Shown: positions 17,201 through 24,130 of the stretch, piece by piece
Position numbering within the stretch: position 1 is the first letter of the stretch
Layout: every line of letters starts with the position of its first letter
Origin: a virus
DNA: 57,253 nt
IMG/VR virus record: IMGVR_UViG_3300046352_000133
Span: 1 to 57,253 of that record
Strand: one strand, 5' to 3'
The notes under the pieces: generated by a model
Told to the model about the DNA's origin: nothing
What the model saw: the letters and a program-made list of their open reading frames with translations, nothing else
The model's database searches: none
Made by a program: the position numbers and the translations under genes

Positions 17201-19305
17201 CCCAAACAAAAAGTAAGTTAGTAATGTCAAATATTACAACTGCTCTTAAATTTAATAATACCGCATCAATTTCTATGGATTGGAAAGACACTGAAAGAAG
17301 TAGAAGACCAGATACCATTGAATTTTTTGTAAAACCTACAACAAGTGGTATATACACTTTAATTTCAGGTAATGGTTGGGATGTAAAATTAAGTGGTTCT
17401 GTTGATAATAATTATGGTCGTGTAATATTTAATTATTCCGGCTCAAATTCAATTACTTCTTCTATATTACCAATATTTAATGGTTCATTCTTTGGTGTAT
17501 CGGTAAGTAGAGAAGTTAGTGGTAGTTTACATAATTTTGAATTAAATGTTAGACAAGCAAATAAAGAAAGAACTTTATTTCAAAATAGTATATCTGCAAG
17601 TGTTGCAAGTAGTAGTTCTAATTGGAATAGTGGTTCTTTAATTACATTAGGTGGAAATTTTGTAGGTAGTATAGATGAATTCCGTTTATGGTCTACTCCA
17701 TTGGATAAAGAAAGATTTTATGAGCATGTTTCATTTCCTGAAATGATAAATGGTAATCATATTTCATCTTCAACGGATGATTTGTATTTCCGTTTAGATT
17801 TTGAATATCCAAAAAATTTATATGCAACCGCTTCTTTAATAAATGTTGATACAAATATTTATTTTGAAAGTGGATATACTAGAAATGATTATGAAAGTGG
17901 TTCGTTGATACAATTAAAATCTACTAACACATCACCATTGTTATATGCTAGTGCAAGTGGATTTGCAGATATTGATACATACCCACATCAATTTGAAGCA
18001 ATTGATAGAAGTTTTGTTCTAGAAGTGCCAGATTTAGGTTCAGGTAGATATTCGACTAATAAAGTTAGATTTGAATCACAAGAGTTAGTTTCCGATTTAT
18101 CATCAAAACATCGTTCAACTGTTAAAGCATATGATAAATCCCCAACAGATTCAAATAGAGTTGGTTTATTCTTTTCACCTACAAAAGAATTAAATTTTGA
18201 TATTGCTAAATCATTTGGTGGAATCAATTTAGATAATTATATTGGTAATCCTGCTGACATTTATAAATCAAATTATTCAAAATTAGATGGTTTAAGAAAA
18301 TATTATTTTAAAAGATTTAATAATAGAGATATTTATGAGTACATTAACTTAATCAAACTATATGAGAAATCTATGTTTGAAGATATTAAGAAGATGTTAC
18401 CTGCAAGAGTTAAAGCAACTACTGGTTTATTAATTGAACCACATATTTTAGAAAGAAGTAAAATTGCTTATAAAAGACCATCGGGAGAAGATTATCAACA
18501 AGAAGTAAATATTAATTATTCGGATACAACTGTAATGACATCCGAAAACAACCAATACGATGCATTTGTAGATGCTGATATGGGTGGTATTTTAACTGCT
18601 GAAAACAATCAATACGATGCTTTAATTACAACTGCATCCGTTGAAACTGTAATTGCAGAAAATTATCAACAAGAATCTATAATAGATGCTAATTCTAATT
18701 TTATTTTAGAAACGGATTATTATCAAAAAGAAGTTGTAATTGATGCAGGATTGGGTGAACCTACAATACTAACTGAAATTTCATTGGGTATTGAAACATA
18801 CGGTCAAACTGATTACGAAACAATTGGATTTGGTTTATATGCACAAAGTGGTTCAGCAATTAGAACATATTTTGATAAAGGTAATAGAGTAGTTAAAGAA
18901 AGAGTAAGAGTTAATTTAGTAACAGAAGAAAAAACAAAATTAGTAGATAAATTTAATGTTGTAATTAACGGCCAAGGAGACCCACGTGGTGGATTTTATA
19001 TTGGAACACAGACATATACTGAAACTAAATTAAATATTCAACCATTTAGTGGTTCATCTATACCAGTTGTTAAAGGTAATATAATTGATGTTAAACCTTT
19101 AAATGGATATTTATCTACTCACAATAAATTTACTTCTGATTTAACGAGAGGATTACAAAATTCTTTTTATAAAGGTTCTAAGAATACGGCAGCAACTACA
19201 TTAGATGGAACTCCACCTATTGAAACATTTACTTCAAACCCTAATACATTAAAAGTAAATAAAGCAGGTAGAACGGCAAATGAACCAATTTTGGAAGTTG
19301 AGTAA
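14257..19305 (+). CDS. giant baseplate/tail structural protein with LamG-like domain
   Basis: 1682 residues. The N-terminus is disordered with a Gly run (about 30-37); several beta-rich, Ig-like stretches follow to about residue 650. A helical core holds LKSFGWDAKSLASDTKLW and LLKHKGTRRGVYALMSCYG (about 905-975), a block I have seen in other large phages' structural proteins. A LamG/concanavalin-like domain follows (about 998-1160: TIEFFVKPTTSGIYTLIS, GSIDEFRLWSTPL). Residues 1411-1505 are five tandem 19-residue repeats. Likely a wedge or tail-surface protein that may bind glycans; no enzymatic motif seen. Confidence 0.7.
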   Translation: MSAPREIGYNESGNSPMNDSAAFQASFDGGGGGGGNPISATPNPVIPIIPYVPPLEQSPLKIFLTTKDGSAVEFFEDSKSKGIGDNITVTHNPSTAFGSRREYTASINGGKILSKFIVSIINFDSFNYDGSARYTEGIRIIEYKWENDQWAEQQFPRTFNFTAGTITLNFGVEKTKVSEPQPAPTPSKPTTAIVSNPNPNSQYEVSFGSNLNGELGNSLNLVYNIFYGTNIVSSGILGLGQNKIEELSDEVLLNSTVNFSVEGNLPDGISIEQIYGGLSSQLLGGDFSKLEKFPYAFSVPASRLKSSFVVVVDAAKEIKFAEPKVFLPQTQFNIGVKESDLEREVSIPFNTESADSVLVYTSTDKFIEIPASNGRVSLFFQKDFNEIYGTKKVILVAQSNNFGTGQKAEALITFTAINDYPSLTEVTFADAIDVPSFSDFNIGFDVKWNSFATTSVDIYLKLKDGSYVLLFGNQSSNGGILINLKTLREKYPNWEGSDNVTLKLKPFNRGGVEELVGNDYEVVTKLTLPTLYLDDDILKSALFQAFGEKLSVIEPEPNSKYLTHLANFGNNEQILISSWENDNWSLSKKSVDNLGNEFVKDTDKVESVILKLYSPLNAEIINNSTFWITRLMSNPLIETVVLTEQADILCPPLKGPNFAADIDFTTGQSTNYESLDNLILSASVSTSSTLVSTYLSASLIDTTPLNIEYTDGSTYLWDNFVHFSSAKERVDNFAYKVQLIETYENLYVSASASGSHNQSVAASNERERQLLKKNQLINNFDGFEKFLYTSSSMSWPYSGGNRLSSTNPTVSNWYDDVISLAEVFDTENPNFVQNNIPQYIVNNTDNQSLLLFFAMVGQHFDNIYYHTKAIEKSRGLGYKSKDGISDKLLFEALKSFGWDAKSLASDTKLWSYVFENQNNETELNPAKQRTYAVWKRIINNLPYLLKHKGTRRGVYALMSCYGIPSSNLSILEFGGPEITTDTQTKSKLVMSNITTALKFNNTASISMDWKDTERSRRPDTIEFFVKPTTSGIYTLISGNGWDVKLSGSVDNNYGRVIFNYSGSNSITSSILPIFNGSFFGVSVSREVSGSLHNFELNVRQANKERTLFQNSISASVASSSSNWNSGSLITLGGNFVGSIDEFRLWSTPLDKERFYEHVSFPEMINGNHISSSTDDLYFRLDFEYPKNLYATASLINVDTNIYFESGYTRNDYESGSLIQLKSTNTSPLLYASASGFADIDTYPHQFEAIDRSFVLEVPDLGSGRYSTNKVRFESQELVSDLSSKHRSTVKAYDKSPTDSNRVGLFFSPTKELNFDIAKSFGGINLDNYIGNPADIYKSNYSKLDGLRKYYFKRFNNRDIYEYINLIKLYEKSMFEDIKKMLPARVKATTGLLIEPHILERSKIAYKRPSGEDYQQEVNINYSDTTVMTSENNQYDAFVDADMGGILTAENNQYDALITTASVETVIAENYQQESIIDANSNFILETDYYQKEVVIDAGLGEPTILTEISLGIETYGQTDYETIGFGLYAQSGSAIRTYFDKGNRVVKERVRVNLVTEEKTKLVDKFNVVINGQGDPRGGFYIGTQTYTETKLNIQPFSGSSIPVVKGNIIDVKPLNGYLSTHNKFTSDLTRGLQNSFYKGSKNTAATTLDGTPPIETFTSNPNTLKVNKAGRTANEPILEVE
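18487..18771 (+). repeat. five tandem 57-bp units encoding 19-residue repeats
   Basis: Residues 1411-1505 of the giant structural protein consist of five consecutive 19-residue units, each starting E/D-x-x-Q followed by acidic and beta-branched residues (for example ENNQYDAFVDADMGGILTA). Units 2 and 3 share their first seven residues; the others are diverged, so the array is old. The 19-residue period would suit stacked beta-hairpins. Confidence 0.8.
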
Positions 19306-19321
19306 TAATTTTTATAAAAAC

Positions 19322-19338
19322 TATATTTATTAACAAAC
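19322..19338 (+). promoter_or_regulatory. candidate late promoter (ATATTTAT-N4-AAAC)
   Basis: ATATTTAT at 19323-19330, four bases, AAAC at 19335-19338, ATG at 19354. A TTG lies 21 bases upstream of the TATATTTA box (19298-19300), inside the preceding gene, so a host-type promoter reading is not excluded. Confidence 0.5.
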
Positions 19339-19353
19339 GAATTAATAAACACT

Positions 19354-19977
19354 ATGGGATATTTAAGTAATGCCGAATTAACGGTAGATGCAATTCTTAC
19401 AAAAAAAGGTAGAGAAAAACTTGCAGCAGGTCAAGGATTAAACATTACTCAATTTGCATTAGCAGATGATGAGATTGATTATTCATTATATGAGCCAGCT
19501 CATCCACTTGGTTCTGCTTACTATGATGCGGCAATTAAAAATATGCCAGTATTAGAAGCAAATCCTGATGAAACGCAGGTAATGAAATATAAATTGGTAA
19601 CACTTCCAAAGAATACAACTCGTATTCCTGTGGTAGAATTTGGTATTCCAAATGTATCAGTTAATCAAAAGAGTGGTGAAGTTGCTTTATCACCAACAAC
19701 ATCTCCAGCAGGAAACAGAAGTTTAGGATACACTATTGTATTATCTAACAAAAATGCAGGAGATATTGTAGGAGAAGGTGTAACATCCGATGTAGGTTCA
19801 GTACCAATCTTTATAGGAGATGATGTATCTGCAACTGCAGCAATCGCAAAAGGATTAACATTCAAATTTATTCCAAACCCATCTTTAACTTCAACTATCA
19901 AAACTACAATTACAGTTTATGGTAACGAAACAGGTGGTTCACAAACGATTCCAGTAACCGTAACATACGTTCAATAA
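19354..19977 (+). CDS. virion structural protein, unknown
   Basis: 207 residues. The N-terminus (LTVDAILTKKGREKLAAGQG, then ITQFALADDEIDYSLYEPAH) matches a structural protein seen in several large myoviruses, where it is annotated only as a virion protein. The last 90 residues are an Ig-like beta domain (LTFKFIPNPSLTSTIKTT). It has its own late-type motif and is followed 8 bases later by the next structural gene. Confidence 0.65.
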   Translation: MGYLSNAELTVDAILTKKGREKLAAGQGLNITQFALADDEIDYSLYEPAHPLGSAYYDAAIKNMPVLEANPDETQVMKYKLVTLPKNTTRIPVVEFGIPNVSVNQKSGEVALSPTTSPAGNRSLGYTIVLSNKNAGDIVGEGVTSDVGSVPIFIGDDVSATAAIAKGLTFKFIPNPSLTSTIKTTITVYGNETGGSQTIPVTVTYVQ

Positions 19978-19985
19978 GATAGACA

Positions 19986-21230
19986 ATGGCATTAATTAGA
20001 GACAATAGAGGAGCACTTTTAGCAAGTAATATATCACAATACTTGGCAGGAGCAGCGAATACCGCAGGAACTCCCGTAGATACTAACGAATTAGTTAGAC
20101 TAGTAAACCAATTTTTAGGACAAGGTGAACAAATCAGTTCAGATTTGACAACCGTAACTAATGGTGTTTACAAAAAATTTGGAGCAATTGATAAAGTAAC
20201 TAACAGAACAGAAATCGTAACATCTGGAATTTGGAGTGGTGATACTGGTTCATTAAATGTATTCTTTACTTCATCTACTCAATTAAATTCTGTAAGTGGT
20301 AAATATTATTTAGATGTTTATAATGTAGCAACATCATCCGATGCAGCAGAGGTTCAATTCTCAATTGCATATGGTGATGTAGATGGTTACGGAGCACCTA
20401 CATTAACACAAAACGATAATTCTAATTTACAAACTACTGCGGTTTATAACCAATTTAAGAATGTTTTATTAAATTCATCAGACCCATATTTTTCTGTTTT
20501 AAGTGGACCAACTGGTAGTGCAACTGCTACTATTGATTTACGTGAATTTTATGCAATCAACATTAATAGAGCAAGATACAAAGAAAAATTAGACCCAGGT
20601 AATGTTCAAATTACACTATCTGGTTCAAATGGTATAATCACTTTAATAGATGATTCGGGTGGAACTGATGCAAATGTAACAACTGCGGGTAGAGTTTATA
20701 ACATCGTTAGTGGTGCATTAAATATTGGTACGGCATTAACCGCAACAATAAAACAATATACAGATAAATCAACTCAACAAGGATATGGTTTATTCTATCC
20801 AGATATGGGTATTATTTTATTGAATCCAAGTGCATTAACTGGTTCCGTTCAAGGTACATTAGCACCAGCAGCGGGTTCAACAACATCATTATATCACCAA
20901 TCGGGTTCAGCATCTGGTTCATTAAAACTATTTGAAGCATTAAAAGGTGGTGCAGACTTCCAAGCAAGAAGAACAGAGAATGTATCTACATCTCACTATT
21001 TCGTAAGAGCAAACAACAGAGAATTTAACTTCTCAAACAACCCAACATTTGTAACGGGGTCAGTTGGAGCTTTTGTACAACCATTATTTGAAAGAGACCC
21101 GAAAGTTTACATAACAACAGTAGGTTTATACGATGATGCTAACGAATTATTAGCAGTAGCAAAAACTTCTAAACCAATTGAAAAATCATTTGATAAAGAA
21201 GTAGCAATAAAAGTAAAGTTAGATTTTTAA
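19986..21230 (+). CDS. virion structural protein, paralogue of the next gene
   Basis: 414 residues: a helical N-terminus (to about 60), then beta-rich Ser/Thr/Gly-rich sequence, and a conserved C-terminal module with REFNFSNNP and ITTVGLYDDANELLAVAK. The gene at 21301 has the same module (DEFNVSQNP, ITTIGLYDDSCELVAVAK), so the two arose by duplication. The family occurs in other large phages as a structural protein; an exact place in the virion is not known to me. A rho-independent terminator follows. Confidence 0.7.
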   Translation: MALIRDNRGALLASNISQYLAGAANTAGTPVDTNELVRLVNQFLGQGEQISSDLTTVTNGVYKKFGAIDKVTNRTEIVTSGIWSGDTGSLNVFFTSSTQLNSVSGKYYLDVYNVATSSDAAEVQFSIAYGDVDGYGAPTLTQNDNSNLQTTAVYNQFKNVLLNSSDPYFSVLSGPTGSATATIDLREFYAININRARYKEKLDPGNVQITLSGSNGIITLIDDSGGTDANVTTAGRVYNIVSGALNIGTALTATIKQYTDKSTQQGYGLFYPDMGIILLNPSALTGSVQGTLAPAAGSTTSLYHQSGSASGSLKLFEALKGGADFQARRTENVSTSHYFVRANNREFNFSNNPTFVTGSVGAFVQPLFERDPKVYITTVGLYDDANELLAVAKTSKPIEKSFDKEVAIKVKLDF

Positions 21231-21255
21231 TAGAGAATAACTTATAAACTACTGA

Positions 21256-21276
21256 CCCACCTTTTGGTGGGTTTTT
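21256..21276 (+). terminator. rho-independent terminator
   Basis: CCCACC (21256-21261), loop TTTT, GGTGGG (21266-21271), then five T. This is the only clear intrinsic terminator in the window. It ends the transcript of the structural protein at 19986 and insulates its paralogue, which has its own late-type box just downstream. Confidence 0.85.
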
Positions 21277-21285
21277 AGTTTTATG

Positions 21286-21293
21286 ATATTTAT
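21286..21293 (+). promoter_or_regulatory. candidate late box, no AAAC leader
   Basis: ATATTTAT lies 10 bases after the terminator's T run and 15 bases before the ATG at 21301. If it is a -10 box the transcript would start about two bases before that ATG, so this supports 21301 rather than 21283 as the start and suggests a nearly leaderless mRNA. The AAAC element of the other sites is missing. Confidence 0.35.
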
Positions 21294-21300
21294 TAGTGAT

Positions 21301-22497
21301 ATGTTAAAAAGAATTCCCAAATCAGATATTAGTATAAGACCTTTTAAGGCATACAAAGAATGGAGTTTTAATCAAGACTCTACTGAAATTGATGTTTTAT
21401 CTGCATCCGATGCCGTTTCATCATATTCATCTGGTGATAATCTATCTTTCCAACAAACTGCAATATATGCTCAATTAAAAGCACAATTTTACAACGGTAA
21501 TGAAAACAACCCATTTACAAGAGTTGGAGCAGCGGGTTTAGTTTATAACATTTCCGATATAACCAAAGATAGATTTTTAAATGGTAGTGCAAAAATAATA
21601 TCAATACCACAAACTTGTATAGGAGAAGGAATTAAAAAAGGAACTGTTACATTAACGGATGATACAACTATATATGGTGATGATAAATATGGTAATTTAA
21701 TATCAATTGTAGGAGATACTTTATCTGTTGGGTATATTGGTACTCCAATTTCAGATACAGAATCTTTGGGATATTTGTATTTTTCAGATGTAGCAAACAA
21801 TACATATACTGCTTCTATTGTAGAGTATGATGTTAATACGCGTATAATAGATTTGATTTATGAAGGAACAAATTATAACGGACTCCAAGTTTTAAGTTTT
21901 AATTTACAATATGGTAGTATGGTTATAGATGAAGTTCCATTTTTAACAGGTATAGGAACTAATAGAATTGGTAATGTATTTTATAATCAAGGAATTATTG
22001 TTTTAACAAGAGATTCGGATTTATATTTAAATGGTAGTTGGAATTTAACATACAAATCAACTCAAACTATTTATGAAAATGAATATCTTTTAATTGTAAA
22101 TGAAGATGAATTTAATGTTTCACAAAACCCTTCTGCAATTTATGCATTAGGACAAGAAACTGGTTCATTTGCAGATACATCCGGGAGAATTATTAAAACA
22201 ATTACAAATCCAGGTGTAAAATATATTCGTAAAAAATCTACATTAGAAAATGGTGAATTATTGGATTATAGATTTACAGGTTCATATAGTGGTTCTAATT
22301 CGGCATCATATGCGGGGTTTGAACATTATGATTTAAGTGGTTCAGTAGATTCAACCGGTTCATTCTTAGCACCATTTATTACAACAATTGGATTGTATGA
22401 TGATAGTTGTGAATTAGTAGCAGTAGCCAAATTACCACAACCCATCAAATCCGAACCAGATATTACTGTTAATTTTATTGTTCGTTTTGACACATAA
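21301..22497 (+). CDS. virion structural protein, paralogue of the preceding one
   Basis: 398 residues from the ATG at 21301 (MLKRIPKSDISIRPFKAYKEW). An in-frame ATG at 21283 would add six residues, but it lies upstream of the presumed transcription start. The beta-rich body and the C-terminal module DEFNVSQNP, ITTIGLYDDSCELVAVAK and FIVRFDT align with the end of the protein at 19986. Both also share a 'FY-x-x-GII-L' segment. Two related copies suggest a heteromeric ring or two neighbouring rings in the tail or neck. Confidence 0.7.
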   Translation: MLKRIPKSDISIRPFKAYKEWSFNQDSTEIDVLSASDAVSSYSSGDNLSFQQTAIYAQLKAQFYNGNENNPFTRVGAAGLVYNISDITKDRFLNGSAKIISIPQTCIGEGIKKGTVTLTDDTTIYGDDKYGNLISIVGDTLSVGYIGTPISDTESLGYLYFSDVANNTYTASIVEYDVNTRIIDLIYEGTNYNGLQVLSFNLQYGSMVIDEVPFLTGIGTNRIGNVFYNQGIIVLTRDSDLYLNGSWNLTYKSTQTIYENEYLLIVNEDEFNVSQNPSAIYALGQETGSFADTSGRIIKTITNPGVKYIRKKSTLENGELLDYRFTGSYSGSNSASYAGFEHYDLSGSVDSTGSFLAPFITTIGLYDDSCELVAVAKLPQPIKSEPDITVNFIVRFDT

Positions 22498-22499
22498 TC

Positions 22500-22516
22500 T
22501 ATATTTATATATAAAC
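22500..22516 (+). promoter_or_regulatory. candidate late promoter (ATATTTAT-N4-AAAC)
   Basis: ATATTTAT at 22501-22508, four bases, AAAC at 22513-22516, ATG at 22527. TTG at 22478-22480 lies 19 bases upstream of the TATATTTA box, so a host-type promoter is possible here; it would suit the DNA-metabolism genes that follow. Confidence 0.5.
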
Positions 22517-22526
22517 AATACAAACT

Positions 22527-22733
22527 ATGCCTACAATAGAGGAATTATACAAAGCACAACAATCAGCATTAGGTGTTGATAAGATTGGATTTGCAGCAGG
22601 TGAAAATGCTAAAACTCCATACACTACAAACGATTTGAAAAAAGCAGATGAGCAAGTTTTAACTGCTGAAAAATTCAAAACAGGTAGAGGTGGTGCAATA
22701 AACGAAAAAATGTATTCTGATACATTTAAGTAA
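22527..22733 (+). CDS. small hypothetical protein
   Basis: 68 residues, Lys- and Ala-rich, with a helical start (TIEELYKAQQSALG) and a disordered Gly-rich end. No family recognised. It follows a late-type motif and precedes the endonuclease gene by two bases; its position between virion and DNA genes does not settle its role. Confidence 0.55.
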   Translation: MPTIEELYKAQQSALGVDKIGFAAGENAKTPYTTNDLKKADEQVLTAEKFKTGRGGAINEKMYSDTFK

Positions 22734-22735
22734 TA

Positions 22736-23152
22736 ATGGCTAAAAAAGTTACTGCTAAAAAATCCAAGTCTTCTTGGGTTGGTAGAAAGTACGGATTCAA
22801 ATCTGGTTTAGAAGAATCTGTATCTACTCAAATAGAATCAAAAGGAATCGTAGTGGATTATGAATCTGAAAAGATTCCATACATAGTTCCTGCATCCAAC
22901 CATACCTACAATCCTGATTTCAAATTACCCAATGGCATCTTTGTAGAAACCAAAGGAAGATTTGTTGCAGCAGATAGAAAGAAACATCTATTAGTGAAGC
23001 AACAAAATCCAGAGTTGGATATACGGTTTGTATTTACATCATCAAAGAACAAAATAAGCAAAGTATCTAAAACATCATATGGTGATTGGTGTGATAAAAA
23101 CGGATACAAATACGCAGACAAGTTCATTCCAGACGAATGGTTTAACGAATAG
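22736..23152 (+). CDS. T7-type endonuclease I (Holliday junction resolvase)
   Basis: 138 residues, closely resembling T7 gp3 endonuclease I (149 residues), which cleaves four-way junctions and branched DNA as a dimer. The catalytic residues are Glu26 (SGLEES), Asp61 (YNPDF), Glu71 and Lys73 (VETKG), with spacings 35, 10 and 2 exactly as in T7 (Glu20, Asp55, Glu65, Lys67). ASNHTYNPDF and LPNGIFVETKG are near-identical to T7. In T4 the equivalent job is done by the unrelated endonuclease VII (gp49), so this is a functional substitution. It probably trims recombination branches before packaging. Confidence 0.95.
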   Translation: MAKKVTAKKSKSSWVGRKYGFKSGLEESVSTQIESKGIVVDYESEKIPYIVPASNHTYNPDFKLPNGIFVETKGRFVAADRKKHLLVKQQNPELDIRFVFTSSKNKISKVSKTSYGDWCDKNGYKYADKFIPDEWFNE

Positions 23153-23184
23153 CTTGGAATTTTCAATTTTTATTCGTATATTTA
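23153..23184 (+). promoter_or_regulatory. Bacteroidota-type promoter of the primase gene
   Basis: CTTG at 23153-23156, 20 bases, TATATTTA at 23177-23184. The first nine bases (CTTGGAATT) are identical to those of the promoter at 703 and the spacing is the same. The predicted transcript start is about 23189-23191, on the GTG start codon, so the primase mRNA may be leaderless. Confidence 0.65.
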
Positions 23185-23188
23185 CATT

Positions 23189-24130
23189 GTGTTGAATAGT
23201 ACAGATAAAAATAAAGTAACAAATGCGTTGTCTACATCGTTAGGTAGTTATTCCGTATTGCGGGGTAATGAGTTGGCATTTTACTGCCCTTTCTGTAATC
23301 ACCATAAACAAAAACTTCAAGTCAATTTAGAATCACAAAAATGGCATTGTTGGACGTGTAATAGTGGTGGTAAGAAACTCACATCCTTATTAAAGAAGTT
23401 AGATGTTGATAGAAAAACTATTTCTATGGTTAGGGAAATCTACGGAGATTCCAACTACAATCCACAAACGGAGGATGCTGACACAAAGGTATTTATTTCA
23501 TTACCAAAAGAATTTATTTCATTAGTAGAAAAGCCAAAAGGTTTTAATCCTGAATATAAGAATGCATTGCATTATCTTACAGAAAGAGGAATTACTATGA
23601 AGCAGATTGTTAAGTATAATATAGGTTATTGTAAAGAAGGTTTATATAGTAGAAGAGTAATTATACCATCTTACAATTGCGATGGGCAATTAAATTACTT
23701 TGTTTCTCGTTCGTATTATCCAGAAGAGAAAATGAAATATAAAAACCCACCAATCAGTAAGAATGTGATTTGTTTAGAATCTCAAATAGATTGGAATGAA
23801 CCTATTATATTATGTGAGGGTGTGTTTGATGCAATTACAATCAGAAGAAATGCAATTCCACTATTAGGTAAGTTTCCATCAAAGTTGTTGATTGAAAAAA
23901 TCTTTATGAGTGGTGTTAGTGATATTGTTATTTCATTAGATAATGATGCTAAAACAGAAGCATTGAGAGTATCGGAGTATCTTCGTAAGCAAGGTATAAA
24001 TGTTAGGTTTATGGATTTAAAAGATAAGGATGCGGCAGATATGGGGTATCAAAAGTTTTATGAGGAGTTAAATAATACAAAAGAGTTTGGGGAAGAAGAT
24101 TTGTTATTAAGCAAGATTAGTAGTTTATGA
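23189..24130 (+). CDS. DNA primase (zinc-ribbon plus Toprim)
   Basis: 313 residues from a GTG start placed directly after the promoter. An N-terminal CHC2-like zinc ribbon (YCPFCNHH and WHCWTCNSGGK, about 31-58) binds the template. The Toprim domain holds IILCEGVFDAI (catalytic Glu) and VISLDNDAK (Asp-x-Asp), residues about 207-255. This is the gp61-type primase that makes RNA primers for the lagging strand together with a gp41 helicase not in this window. It overlaps the recombination nuclease gene by 4 bases (ATGA). Confidence 0.88.
   Translation: MLNSTDKNKVTNALSTSLGSYSVLRGNELAFYCPFCNHHKQKLQVNLESQKWHCWTCNSGGKKLTSLLKKLDVDRKTISMVREIYGDSNYNPQTEDADTKVFISLPKEFISLVEKPKGFNPEYKNALHYLTERGITMKQIVKYNIGYCKEGLYSRRVIIPSYNCDGQLNYFVSRSYYPEEKMKYKNPPISKNVICLESQIDWNEPIILCEGVFDAITIRRNAIPLLGKFPSKLLIEKIFMSGVSDIVISLDNDAKTEALRVSEYLRKQGINVRFMDLKDKDAADMGYQKFYEELNNTKEFGEEDLLLSKISSL

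Noticed and set aside
10793-18344. ATATTTAT matches inside genes, for example near 10793 and 18336
   Set aside because: In AT-rich DNA the 8-mer occurs by chance; these lack the AAAC at the fixed distance and are not before a start codon.
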